From Pigmentiphaga kullae (GTDB lineage Bacteria; Pseudomonadota; Gammaproteobacteria; Burkholderiales; Burkholderiaceae_B): a DNA stretch of 64,000 bases. Location of the stretch: contig NZ_SGXC01000003.1 of NCBI RefSeq assembly GCF_004216695.1, positions 806,001-870,000 of the forward strand. The letters are read 5' to 3'. A program made the translations under genes and the position numbers. Positions 35,295-43,653 of the stretch are shown here, one piece after another. Each line of letters starts with the position of its first letter. Positions within the stretch are counted from its first letter, which is position 1. The notes below the pieces were generated by a model that made no database searches, was not told the DNA's origin, and saw only the letters and a list, made by a program, of their open reading frames with translations.

Positions 35295-35672
35295 ATGACT
35301 CAAGTTTGCGACGTGGTCGATGTGGATGTGTCGGCTCCCCAGGCCGAATCTTCCCCCATGTCCCGGCTGGGCGAAGAGATCCGCGATGCCAACCTGACCT
35401 ACCTGATGCTGGCCCAGCAGATGCTGCGCGTCGACCGCAGCGAGGCGCTCTACCGCCTGGGCATCACCAGCGAGGTGGCCGACATCCTTTCGTCGCTGAC
35501 CACGGCCCAGTTGCTGAAGATCGCCGGCTCGAGCATGCTGCTCGCCCGCTTCCGCTTCGACGATTCGCTGGTCTGGAACCTGCTGTCCTCGCCCAAGCGC
35601 GACGATGTTTCCCCCCGTATCCATGCCGCCATCCTGATGGCCGGACGCACCGCCGCGATGGCCGCCTCCTGA
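35295..35672 (+). CDS. flhD: Flagellar transcriptional master regulator subunit FlhD
   Basis: A 125-residue subunit of the FlhD4C2 activator that switches on class II flagellar genes. The FlhD fold is clear in EIRDANLTYLMLAQQMLRVD, then EALYRLGITSEVADILSSLT and LLKIAGSSMLLARFRFDD. I choose the ATG at 35295, preceded by AAAGGA at a good distance; a longer upstream frame lacks FlhD sequence. The first 25 residues extend beyond enteric FlhD, so the ATG at MSRLGEE is an alternative. flhC follows after 36 bases. Confidence 0.93.
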   Translation: MTQVCDVVDVDVSAPQAESSPMSRLGEEIRDANLTYLMLAQQMLRVDRSEALYRLGITSEVADILSSLTTAQLLKIAGSSMLLARFRFDDSLVWNLLSSPKRDDVSPRIHAAILMAGRTAAMAAS

Positions 35673-35708
35673 GCCGCGCCATGGCCTGCAGCAGTATCCG
35701 GGGGCGAC

Positions 35709-36266
35709 ATGGTCCGCGCTAAGAGCGTCCTGTCCGAGGCGCGCCAGATCGAGATCGCTTCCGAATTGATCCGCCTCGATGCCCGGCTTCAGGTGCTCGA
35801 GGCGGAGGTGCAGCTGTCGCGCGAGCGCCTGTTGCGCCTGTATCGCGAGATCCGTGGGAAGTCGCCGCCCAAGGGCATGCTGCCGTTCTCCACCGACTGG
35901 TTCATGACCTGGCAGCCCAATATCCATGCCTCGCTGTTCATGAACATCCACCGCCATCAGGTGGGCCTGGACGACGCGACGGCGGTCGAGGCGCTGATCC
36001 GCGCCTACCGCCTGTACCGGGAACAGATCGGACAGCTGGGCCTGCCCGAGGTCCTGTCGATCACGCGGGCCTGGCGCCTGACGCGGTTCTTCGACGCCGG
36101 CATGCTGGGCATGACGGCCTGCACCAGTTGCGGCGGCGAATTCGTCACCCATACCTTCGAGCTGGCCCACCAGTACGTTTGCGGGCTTTGCCACATGCCG
36201 TCCCGCGCCGGCAAGACCCGGCGCACGGCCAACGCGGCGGAAGTCGCCAAGGCGGCGCCCCGCTGA
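35709..36266 (+). CDS. flhC: Flagellar transcriptional master regulator subunit FlhC
   Basis: A 185-residue DNA-binding partner of FlhD. The zinc site is formed by CTSCGGEF and CGLCHMP, the four-cysteine arrangement of FlhC. The N-terminal EARQIEIASELIRLDARLQV and central STDWFMTWQPNIHASLFMNI are typical. The complex would activate fliE, fliF, flhB, flgB and fliA operons in this cluster. A terminator follows 12 bases after the stop. Confidence 0.95.
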   Translation: MVRAKSVLSEARQIEIASELIRLDARLQVLEAEVQLSRERLLRLYREIRGKSPPKGMLPFSTDWFMTWQPNIHASLFMNIHRHQVGLDDATAVEALIRAYRLYREQIGQLGLPEVLSITRAWRLTRFFDAGMLGMTACTSCGGEFVTHTFELAHQYVCGLCHMPSRAGKTRRTANAAEVAKAAPR

Positions 36267-36277
36267 TGCCAGTCGCG

Positions 36278-36306
36278 AGAGCTTCCGCTCTCAAGTTTTG
36301 TTTTTG
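36278..36306 (+). terminator. Terminator after flhDC
   Basis: A GAGAGC-TTCC-GCTCTC hairpin is followed by AAGTTTTGTTTTT, placed 12 bases after the flhC stop. It separates flhDC from motA. The stem is short (6 bp), so termination may be partial. Confidence 0.65.
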
Positions 36307-36431
36307 CCGGTCGAAAACCCGTTCATGGCTTCGCGCAATGTGCCAACGAAGCCCGATTGCCCCACGCACGTCGTTCCCCAGGCTCCTGGCCCGGCAAGGC
36401 CCCCGATGTTCCGCATCGAGGCCCTTTGCCC

Positions 36432-36511
36432 AGACCCAGGATGCGGTGGATCCGGCTCCGCCGGTCCACCCGCATCGCCCCCTGGGGGGCGCGCGAAGCG
36501 CGTAGGGGGGG
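36432..36511 (-). repeat. Structured intergenic repeat, copy B
   Basis: 80 bases identical to the copy A core except for one fewer G in the terminal run. It has the same three stem-loops. Its G-run ends 8 bases before the motA ATG, so it occupies most of the motA leader. The spacer-like part present beside copies A and C is absent here. Confidence 0.85.
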
Positions 36512-36519
36512 ACATCTAC

Positions 36520-37380
36520 ATGCTTGTCATCATCGGCTACATCATCGTTGGGGCGTCCGTGCTGGGTGGCTATGCCATGCATGGCGGCTCGCTGGGTGCG
36601 CTGTTCCAGCCGTTCGAGCTGATCATCATCGCCGGCGCGGCCTTCGGCGCGTTCGTGTGCGGCAACTCCAGCAAGGTGGTGCGGGCGACGCTGCGGGCGC
36701 TGCCGACCACGCTGCACGGTTCGCGCTTCACGAAGCAGCGCTACCTCGACCTGCTGGCGCTGCTGTACGAAATCCTGAACCGCGTGCGGCGCGAGGGCCT
36801 GATGTCCATCGAAGCCGACGTCGAGGAACCGCACAACAGCCCGCTGTTCCAGAAATACCCCGCGCTGGTGGCCGACGAACACCTGGTCGAGTTCGTGACC
36901 GACTACCTGCGGCTGATGGTCAGCGGCAACCTGAATCCGCTGGAGCTGGAAGCCCTGATGGACCAGGAAATCGATACCCATCACCAGGAGGCCAGCGTGC
37001 CGGCGCACGCCATCCAGCGCATCGCCGACGGGCTGCCGGCCTTCGGTATCGTCGCCGCGGTCATGGGCGTGGTCAACGTGATGGGGTCGGTGGGCGAGCC
37101 GCCGGCCGTGCTGGGCGCCAAGATCGGGGCGGCGCTGGTCGGCACCTTCGTCGGCATCCTGCTTGCCTACGGCATCGTCGGGCCCCTGGCCTCGGTGCTG
37201 GAGCAGAAGGTAAGCGAAAGCAGCAAGCAGCTCGAATGCATCAAGGTCGCCCTGCTGGCGAGCCTGAACGGCTATGCGCCCGCGCTGGCCGTGGAGTTCG
37301 GCCGCAAGGTGCTGTTCTCGACCGAGCGTCCCACGTTCGGCGAGCTGGAAGACACGGTGCGGGGCAAGTCCGCCGCGTGA
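36520..37380 (+). CDS. motA: Flagellar motor stator protein MotA
   Basis: A 286-residue stator subunit with four membrane helices, starting MLVIIGYIIVGASVLGGYAM. The cytoplasmic loop carries conserved charged residues (KYPALVADEHLVEFVTDYLR), and the late DGLPAFGIVAAVMGVVNVMG contains the conserved proline of the proton path. The ATG at 36520 gives the standard length; the in-frame extension upstream runs through the repeat and is not protein-like. Confidence 0.96.
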   Translation: MLVIIGYIIVGASVLGGYAMHGGSLGALFQPFELIIIAGAAFGAFVCGNSSKVVRATLRALPTTLHGSRFTKQRYLDLLALLYEILNRVRREGLMSIEADVEEPHNSPLFQKYPALVADEHLVEFVTDYLRLMVSGNLNPLELEALMDQEIDTHHQEASVPAHAIQRIADGLPAFGIVAAVMGVVNVMGSVGEPPAVLGAKIGAALVGTFVGILLAYGIVGPLASVLEQKVSESSKQLECIKVALLASLNGYAPALAVEFGRKVLFSTERPTFGELEDTVRGKSAA

Positions 37381-37403
37381 CGGCACGGTAGGGAGTCGCG
37401 ATC

Positions 37404-38312
37404 ATGGCAGGCAAGGACGGCGCAGCGCCGATCATCATCAGGCGGTCCCGCAAACGGGCCGGCAAGCCCCATGGCGCCGGCATGTGGAAGATCGCCTATG
37501 CCGACTTCGTCACTGCCATGATGGCTTTCTTCCTGCTGATGTGGCTGCTGACGACATCGGCCCAGGCGGACCTGGAAGGCATTTCCGAATACTTCCGCAC
37601 GCCGCTGCGCGTGGCGGTGACGTCGGGCAGCGTGGCGGGCGATCCGGTCAGCGTGCTGACGGGCGGCCAGCACGTGAGCCCCCGCATCACGCCCCAGCGC
37701 CGCGCCAGCGACGAGGAGCAGGAAGCCCGTGAGCGCCGCAAGCTCGAAGGCCTGAAATCCGAACTCGAGAGCCTGATCTTCACGCAGCCCACGCTGACGC
37801 AGTTCAAGGACCAGATCCTGCTGGACTTCACCGACGAAGGGCTGCGGATCCAGATCGTGGACGAGAAGAACCGGCCCATGTTCGATACCGGCAAGACCGC
37901 GCTGAAGGACTACAGCCGCGTCATCCTGGACGAGCTGGTCGGCGTGTTGAACGGGGTCGAGAACAAGATTTCGATTTCCGGCCACACGGATTCGGCGCCC
38001 TATGCCGGCGGCAATGGCGGCTACAGCAACTGGGAGCTGTCCGCCGACCGCGCCAATGCCGCGCGGCGCGAGATGATCAGCGCCGGCATGCAGGAGGGCA
38101 AGGCGCTGCGCGTGGTGGGGCTGTCGGATTCCGTGCCGTTGAACCGCGCCGACGTGAAGGCGGCCGAGAACCGGCGCATCAGCATCGTGGTGCTGAACAA
38201 GCGCAGCGAGGAATTTCTCAAGAAAGGCGGCGTTTATGTCGATGTACCTGCCATTCCCGGCAGCTTGAACGACAGGACGCCGCTGCGGGTGTCCGCTCTC
38301 GAATCGCAATGA
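37404..38312 (+). CDS. motB: Flagellar motor stator protein MotB
   Basis: A 302-residue stator anchor. After a basic N-terminus (RRSRKRAGKPHGAGMWKIAY) comes ADFVTAMMAFFLLMWLL, containing the proton-binding aspartate. The C-terminal OmpA-like peptidoglycan-binding domain (residues ~150-280) has ISISGHTDSAPYAGG and NWELSADRANAARREMISAG. It follows motA after 23 bases. Confidence 0.96.
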   Translation: MAGKDGAAPIIIRRSRKRAGKPHGAGMWKIAYADFVTAMMAFFLLMWLLTTSAQADLEGISEYFRTPLRVAVTSGSVAGDPVSVLTGGQHVSPRITPQRRASDEEQEARERRKLEGLKSELESLIFTQPTLTQFKDQILLDFTDEGLRIQIVDEKNRPMFDTGKTALKDYSRVILDELVGVLNGVENKISISGHTDSAPYAGGNGGYSNWELSADRANAARREMISAGMQEGKALRVVGLSDSVPLNRADVKAAENRRISIVVLNKRSEEFLKKGGVYVDVPAIPGSLNDRTPLRVSALESQ

Positions 38313-38339
38313 TCACTGGGCCGGCTTGGACCGGCCGGT

Positions 38340-39314
38340 ATGGAGGATGCTATGGGTGCCGGTGACAATCGGTTGATGGAAATGGTGGACGAGAAGGCCC
38401 GGCTGGCCGGTTCCAACAAGATGGAGCTGCTGCTGTTCTCGCTGGGCGGCAGCGAGGTTTTCGGCATCAACGTGTTCAAGGTGCGCGAGGTCTGCGAGAC
38501 GATTCCGATCACCCGGACGCCGAACGTGCCGCGCGGGGTGGAGGGCATCATTTCGCTGCGCGGCGCGATCCTGCCCGTCATCGACCTGGCCACCACCATC
38601 AACATGCAGATCGACGCGCCCCGCACCAAGCTGCTGATCACCGAATTCTCCAGCCATACGCAGGCCTTCCTGGTGGCCGACGTGGACCGCATCGTGCGCA
38701 TCGACTGGGACAAGGTCAAGTCGCCGCAGTCCATGCCCTCGAACAACACCTCGTTCATGACGGCGCTGACCGAACTGGCCGACGGCAAGCTGGTGTCCAT
38801 CCTGGACGTCGAGCAGATCCTGGCCTCGGTCATCGGCGAGGACAAGATCCCGTCCGAGATCCAGCAGGTCGACGCCGACATCAAGGCGAACGTGTTCTTC
38901 GCCGACGATTCCTCGCTGGCGCGCAAGAAGATCACGGAAGTGCTGGACCGCATGGGGCTGCCGCACCAGCACGCCACCAACGGCGCGGATGCCTGGGACA
39001 AGCTCAAGGGCATCGCGGCCCGGGCCGAGGCCGAGAAGCTGCCGCTGGACCTGATGCTGGGGATGATCCTGGTCGACGCCGAGATGCCCGAGATGGACGG
39101 CTACGTGCTGACCCGCCACATCAAGTCGGATCCCCGCTTCGCGAAGATTCCCGTCGTGATGCATTCGTCGCTGTCGTCGGTGGCCAACAAGAAGCTCGGA
39201 CAGCAGGTGGGCGTCGATGCCTACGTTGCAAAATTCCACCCCTCCGAACTGGCTAGTATGATCGCCGCTCAACTCACACACATCAAGGCCAGAAAGGGAG
39301 CAAATGAAGCCTGA
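38340..39314 (+). CDS. cheV: Chemotaxis coupling protein CheV (CheW domain plus receiver)
   Basis: A 324-residue protein. The CheW-like domain covers about residues 25-165 ([39 protein letters not shown]). A receiver domain follows from about residue 180 ([15 protein letters not shown]; phosphoacceptor Asp in [14 protein letters not shown]; late [12 protein letters not shown]). CheV couples receptors to CheA and can be phosphorylated. The start could also be the ATG at 38352. It overlaps cheY by 11 bases. No separate cheW lies in the cluster. Confidence 0.92.
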   Translation: MEDAMGAGDNRLMEMVDEKARLAGSNKMELLLFSLGGSEVFGINVFKVREVCETIPITRTPNVPRGVEGIISLRGAILPVIDLATTINMQIDAPRTKLLITEFSSHTQAFLVADVDRIVRIDWDKVKSPQSMPSNNTSFMTALTELADGKLVSILDVEQILASVIGEDKIPSEIQQVDADIKANVFFADDSSLARKKITEVLDRMGLPHQHATNGADAWDKLKGIAARAEAEKLPLDLMLGMILVDAEMPEMDGYVLTRHIKSDPRFAKIPVVMHSSLSSVANKKLGQQVGVDAYVAKFHPSELASMIAAQLTHIKARKGANEA

Positions 39315-39699
39315 CGATTTGAAGTTCCTTATCGTCGACGATTTTTCGACGATGCGGCGCATCGTCCGCAATCTCTTGAAGGAACTCGGCTACAACAACG
39401 CCGACGAGGCCGAGGACGGCCAGATCGCATTGAGCAAGCTGCGCAGCGGCCTGTTCAATTTCGTGGTCAGCGACATCAACATGCCGAACATGAACGGCTT
39501 CGAGCTGCTGCGCGAGATCCGCGCCGACGACCAGCTCAAGAAGCTGCCCGTTCTGCTGGTGACCGCCGAGGCCAAGAAGGAAGACATCGTGCTGGCGGCC
39601 CAGATCGGGGCGAACGGCTACATCGTCAAGCCCTTCACCAAGGCCACGCTGGAAGAGAAGCTGACCAAGATCGTGCAGAAAATGAGCGGGAGCACGTAA
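39304..39699 (+). CDS. cheY: Chemotaxis response regulator CheY
   Basis: A 131-residue single-domain receiver. Acidic pair DD (residues 12-13), phosphoacceptor Asp57 in [17 protein letters not shown], Thr in [13 protein letters not shown], and Lys in [16 protein letters not shown] match enteric CheY residue for residue in the active site. It carries the signal from CheA to FliM. It is directly followed by cheZ without a gap. Confidence 0.97.
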   Translation: MKPDDLKFLIVDDFSTMRRIVRNLLKELGYNNADEAEDGQIALSKLRSGLFNFVVSDINMPNMNGFELLREIRADDQLKKLPVLLVTAEAKKEDIVLAAQIGANGYIVKPFTKATLEEKLTKIVQKMSGST

Positions 39700-40452
39700 A
39701 TGGCCCATACCGGCGATACCGAAGACCTCGAAGCGTTGTTCGACCAGATTTCGTCCGAAACCCTGGCCCGGCTCGATGCCGAACCGGCGGCCGACGCGGC
39801 CCCGGCCGTGCAGGCCACCGAGAGCGGGGTCGGGGCGGCGTCCGAGCAGTCGCCGGAGTTCTACCAGCGGGTCGGCATGCTGACCCGGCAACTGCACGAC
39901 GCCCTGCGCGAGCTGGGCTACCACCAGAAGGTGGAGCAGGCCGTCCATTCTCTGCCCGACACGCGCCAGCGCCTGGACTACATCGCCCGGCTGACCGGCC
40001 AGGCCGCCGAGCGCGCCCTGTCCAACGTCGAGAAGGGGCAGGAGATCCAGGATGGCGTGGAGCGCGAAAGCGTGCGCCTGAGCGGGCAGTGGCGCGAACT
40101 GTACGAGCGCCGGCTGAGCGTCGACGACTTCAAGCAGGTGGCGGCCGACACCAGCGCGTTCCTGGACCGCACGCAGGAAGACGCGCGCGCCACCCAGGCG
40201 CTGCTGACCGACATCATGATGGCCCAGGATTTCCATGACCTGACCGGCCAGGTCATCCAGAAAGTGCTCAAGCTCGCCCAGGACTTCGAGGACGAACTGG
40301 TCAAGCTGCTGATCGAGAGCACGCCGCCGGACAAGCGCAATGCCGCGCAGAGCGAATGGATGAACGGTCCCGTCATCGATGCCTCCAGCCGCGACGACGT
40401 GGTGGCCAACCAGGCGCAGGTCGACGATCTGCTGGAAAGCCTGGGCTTTTGA
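39700..40452 (+). CDS. cheZ: CheY phosphatase CheZ
   Basis: A 250-residue helical protein. The catalytic helix contains IMMAQDFHDLTGQVIQKVL, with the aspartate and glutamine that orient water for CheY-P hydrolysis. The C-terminal peptide QAQVDDLLESLGF is the CheY-tethering tail. The ATG begins immediately after the cheY stop codon. Confidence 0.95.
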   Translation: MAHTGDTEDLEALFDQISSETLARLDAEPAADAAPAVQATESGVGAASEQSPEFYQRVGMLTRQLHDALRELGYHQKVEQAVHSLPDTRQRLDYIARLTGQAAERALSNVEKGQEIQDGVERESVRLSGQWRELYERRLSVDDFKQVAADTSAFLDRTQEDARATQALLTDIMMAQDFHDLTGQVIQKVLKLAQDFEDELVKLLIESTPPDKRNAAQSEWMNGPVIDASSRDDVVANQAQVDDLLESLGF

Positions 40453-40464
40453 GCGAGTAAACGA

Positions 40465-42291
40465 GTGTCAGCCTTCTCCGACATGCAGGACCTGCTTGCC
40501 GACTTCCTGACCGAGGCCTCAGACCTGCTCGACGACGTCGATATCGGCCTGGTCGAACTGGAACAGCGTCCCGACGACGCCGGCCTGCTCAATCAGGTGT
40601 TCCGCGGCTTCCATACGGTCAAGGGCGGAGCCGGGTTCCTCGAGGCGACGCCGCTGGTGGAGCTGTGCCATCGGGGCGAGAACCTGCTGGACCTGCTGCG
40701 CGGCGGTTCGCTGCGCATCACGCCGGAAATCATGGACGTGATCCTGGCGGCGACCGGCGAAGTACGGCGCATGTTCTCGGAAATGGAGCGCGGCGCGATG
40801 CCCGAGGCGGCGCCCGCCGGGTTGTTGCTCGCGCTGGAGGCCGCCGCCAAGGGCGAGGCGGTCGACACCAGCGCGCTGCGGGCGGATTCCCTGCCGGCCG
40901 CCGCCGCGGCCGAGGCCTCGCACGTGCTGGCCCATGCCGCGGCGCCCGGCGCGCGGGCGGACGGCGAGCCGGACTGGCTGGGCTACTACCGCGCCGCGTT
41001 CGGCGATCCGCCCGGGATGAAGGCCGAGGCGGCGCCGGTCCAGGAAGCGGGCGCGCCCACATCGTCGCGGCCCTATCGTCCCGAGATGCTGGCCCCCGTG
41101 GGCGGCGCGCAGGCCGTGGCCAAGGACGCGACGATACGCGTGGATACGGCGCGCTTCGACCAGATCCTGAACCTGTCGGGCGAGATCGGCCTGACCAAGA
41201 ACCGCCTGTCCTGCCTGCGCGACGCGCTCCTGGGCGCCAGCCGCCGGGACGACGCGGCGGCCGAGACGCTGGACGCGGTCTTCAGCCAGCTGGATACGCT
41301 GGTTTCCGACCTGCAGTCGGCCGTCATGATGGCGCGCATGCAGCCGGTCGGCCGGGTGTTCCAGAAATACTCCCGCCTGGCGCGCGACCTGGCCCGACAA
41401 TTGGGCAAGGACGTGGAACTGAACATCACCGGCGGCGAGACCGAGGTCGACAAGACCATCCTGGACGAACTGAACGATCCGCTGGTGCACCTGATCCGCA
41501 ACGCCGTCGATCATGGCATCGAGACCATGGTCGAGCGCCGCTCGGTCGGCAAGCCCGCGCGCGGCACGGTGCATCTGTCGGCCCGACAGACGGGCGACTC
41601 CATCGTGATCGAAGTGTCGGACGACGGCCGCGGCATGGACCCCGACGTCATCCGCCGCAAGGCCATCGAGAAGGGCGTCATCAGCGCGGAAGACGCCGCC
41701 GTGCTGGACAACGCCCATTGCCTGCAACTGATCTTCCTGCCTGGGTTCTCCACCCGCAGCGAAGTCAGCGACCTGTCGGGGCGCGGCGTCGGCATGGACG
41801 TGGTCAAGACCAACATCGAGAAGCTCAAGGGGCAGATCGACATCCAGTCCGCGCCGGGCATGGGGTCGCACATCGTGATCTCGCTGCCGCTGACCCTGGC
41901 CATCCTGCCCGTGCTGATGCTCAAGCTGGTGGACCAGCCCTACGCCATTCCGCTGTCCGTGGTGCGCGAGATCATCCCGCTGCGCCAGGAGGAAATGCAC
42001 ACGGTGGGCAGCAACCAGGCCCTGACCATACGCGGCGAGATACTGCCCGTCATCGACCTGGCCGTCCTGCTCGGACGCCAGCGCGAGGAACCGCCGTCGC
42101 TGGCCGTCGTCCTGGCCTACGGCGAACGCCAGCTGGTCCTGGGCGTGGACGGCTTCATCGGCCAGGACGAGGTCATGATCAAGCCGCTGGAGGGCATCCA
42201 TCCCAAGGGCGTGGCCGGTGCCACCCTGTCCGGCGACGGTACGCTGGTGCTGGTCCTGGAGATGAAACAACTGCTGGAAGGGGTGTTCTGA
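40465..42291 (+). CDS. cheA: Chemotaxis histidine kinase CheA, lacking a visible P2 domain
   Basis: A 608-residue kinase from a GTG start. P1 (residues ~5-105) has His50 in FHTVKGGAGFLEATP. About 115 Ala-rich residues follow where the CheY-binding P2 would be, with no folded-domain pattern. P3 starts around TIRVDTARFDQILNLSGEIG. P4 has LVHLIRNAVDHGIE, VSDDGRGMD and GRGVGMDVVKTNIEKLKGQI. P5 (from about residue 475) is CheW-like ([18 protein letters not shown]). It follows cheZ by 12 bases. The P2 absence is an observation from sequence pattern, not a structure. Confidence 0.9.
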   Translation: MSAFSDMQDLLADFLTEASDLLDDVDIGLVELEQRPDDAGLLNQVFRGFHTVKGGAGFLEATPLVELCHRGENLLDLLRGGSLRITPEIMDVILAATGEVRRMFSEMERGAMPEAAPAGLLLALEAAAKGEAVDTSALRADSLPAAAAAEASHVLAHAAAPGARADGEPDWLGYYRAAFGDPPGMKAEAAPVQEAGAPTSSRPYRPEMLAPVGGAQAVAKDATIRVDTARFDQILNLSGEIGLTKNRLSCLRDALLGASRRDDAAAETLDAVFSQLDTLVSDLQSAVMMARMQPVGRVFQKYSRLARDLARQLGKDVELNITGGETEVDKTILDELNDPLVHLIRNAVDHGIETMVERRSVGKPARGTVHLSARQTGDSIVIEVSDDGRGMDPDVIRRKAIEKGVISAEDAAVLDNAHCLQLIFLPGFSTRSEVSDLSGRGVGMDVVKTNIEKLKGQIDIQSAPGMGSHIVISLPLTLAILPVLMLKLVDQPYAIPLSVVREIIPLRQEEMHTVGSNQALTIRGEILPVIDLAVLLGRQREEPPSLAVVLAYGERQLVLGVDGFIGQDEVMIKPLEGIHPKGVAGATLSGDGTLVLVLEMKQLLEGVF

Positions 42292-42483
42292 CCCCCAGGC
42301 GCCGGCAGGCCCGCCCCGGGCGGGAGTAGCGGCTCTTTCCGGTGTCTGTTTCGGGCTTTGTCCGGGCAGGCCTTCGCGATAATCCATACGCCTACATGGC
42401 TGGGGCGGCGAGCGTTCGCCTGGCCGGCGTAAGGTCGCCGGAGCGTGGATAGCGCGCCGGTGTTCGTCGATATCCGGAATACC

Positions 42484-43653
42484 GTGGCAGATAACCAGGA
42501 AAGCGGCCAGGAAAAAACCCTGGCGCCATCCCAGCGGCGGCTGGACCAGGCCCGCGAGGAAGGGCGCGTCGCGCGCTCGCGCGACCTGTCGGGCGCCGTG
42601 GCGACCTTCGCCTGCGTGGCGGCGCTGGCCCTGGCGGGGGCGGGCATCGCCGACCGCGCGATGACCTGGATGAAGACCGCCTTCGCCACGGCGGCGGGCA
42701 CGGCCGCCACCACGCGCGACGACGCCATGCTGCTCAAGTCGCTGAACGAAGCCCTGGCCGATGCGCTGCTGGCGATCTCCCCGATCCTGGCCGCCGGCAT
42801 GGCCGCGGGCATCCTGGGTTCGATCGGGCTGGGCGGGCTGGTGTTGTCGGGCAAGGCGCTGGGCCCCGATTTCAGCCGGCTGTCGCCGCTCAAGGGCTTC
42901 GGCCGCATCTTTTCCCTGGCCGGGCTGGGCGAACTGGGCAAATCCATCCTCAAGGTCCTGGTACTGGGCGGCGTCGCCGGCCTGTTGGTCTGGCACGGTA
43001 CCCAGGGCTGGCTGGCGCTGGTCCTGCCGTCGCCGCCGCAGGCCCTGGCCGAACTGGGCGGGATGCTGTCCAACCATGCGTTGGTACTGGCCGGCGCGCT
43101 GTTCGTGATCGCGGCGGCCGACGTGCCGCTGCAATGGTGGAACCATCACAAGAACCTGCGCATGACCTTCGAGGAAGCCAAGCAGGAGAACAAGGAAACC
43201 GAGGGCGATCCCCATGTGAAGGGGCGCATCCGCCAGTTGCAGCGCGACCGGGCCCGCTCGCGCATGATGCAGTCGGTGCCCACGGCCGACGTGGTGGTGA
43301 CCAACCCGACCCACTACGCGGTCGCGCTGAAGTACGACGACAAGCGGATGGGGGCGCCGCGCGTGGTGGCCAAGGGCACGGACGCGGTCGCCGCCCGGAT
43401 CCGCGAACTGGCCGGACAGCACAAGGTGGCCGTGCTGGAGAGCCCCAGGCTGGCACGGGCCCTGTACCGCCACGCCGACATCGACCAGGAAGTCCCGGTG
43501 GCGCTGTACCGGGCCGTGGCCCAGGTGCTGGCCCACGTCTATCAACTGCGGGACTATGTGTCCGGGCCGCCGCCCGAGCTGCAGCCGGTCGAGATCCCCG
43601 CGGGCTGGGATCCGCTGGATGACGCGCCGCTGCGCCGCGGAGGCCGGGCATGA
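42484..43653 (+). CDS. flhB: Flagellar export switch protein FlhB
   Basis: A 389-residue export-apparatus protein with four membrane segments (residues ~35-215) and a cytoplasmic autocleaving domain. The cleavage motif NPTH is at residues 274-277 in VVVTNPTHYAVALKYDDK. I take the GTG at 42484 (VADNQESGQEKT) because CCGGA lies five bases upstream; a GTG at 42445 would add 13 residues. The 192-base gap from cheA holds a GC-rich stem at 42310-42324 and no clear promoter. The stop overlaps flhA (ATGA). Confidence 0.95.
   Translation: MADNQESGQEKTLAPSQRRLDQAREEGRVARSRDLSGAVATFACVAALALAGAGIADRAMTWMKTAFATAAGTAATTRDDAMLLKSLNEALADALLAISPILAAGMAAGILGSIGLGGLVLSGKALGPDFSRLSPLKGFGRIFSLAGLGELGKSILKVLVLGGVAGLLVWHGTQGWLALVLPSPPQALAELGGMLSNHALVLAGALFVIAAADVPLQWWNHHKNLRMTFEEAKQENKETEGDPHVKGRIRQLQRDRARSRMMQSVPTADVVVTNPTHYAVALKYDDKRMGAPRVVAKGTDAVAARIRELAGQHKVAVLESPRLARALYRHADIDQEVPVALYRAVAQVLAHVYQLRDYVSGPPPELQPVEIPAGWDPLDDAPLRRGGRA

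Noticed and set aside
36294..36320. TCAAGTTT followed by GCCGGTCG after flhC, considered as a sigma-28 promoter for motA.
   Set aside because: The spacing is 7 bases instead of 11, and the sequence is better explained as the T-rich tail of the flhDC terminator.
36298..36519. A 74-codon in-frame N-terminal extension of motA.
   Set aside because: It would translate the structured repeat, and MotA begins normally at MLVIIGYIIVG.
40519..43545. Minus-strand open frame of about 1000 codons opposite cheA and flhB.
   Set aside because: Composition (Arg, His, Gln, Asp rich) is that of a GC-rich shadow frame, and it covers two real genes on the other strand.
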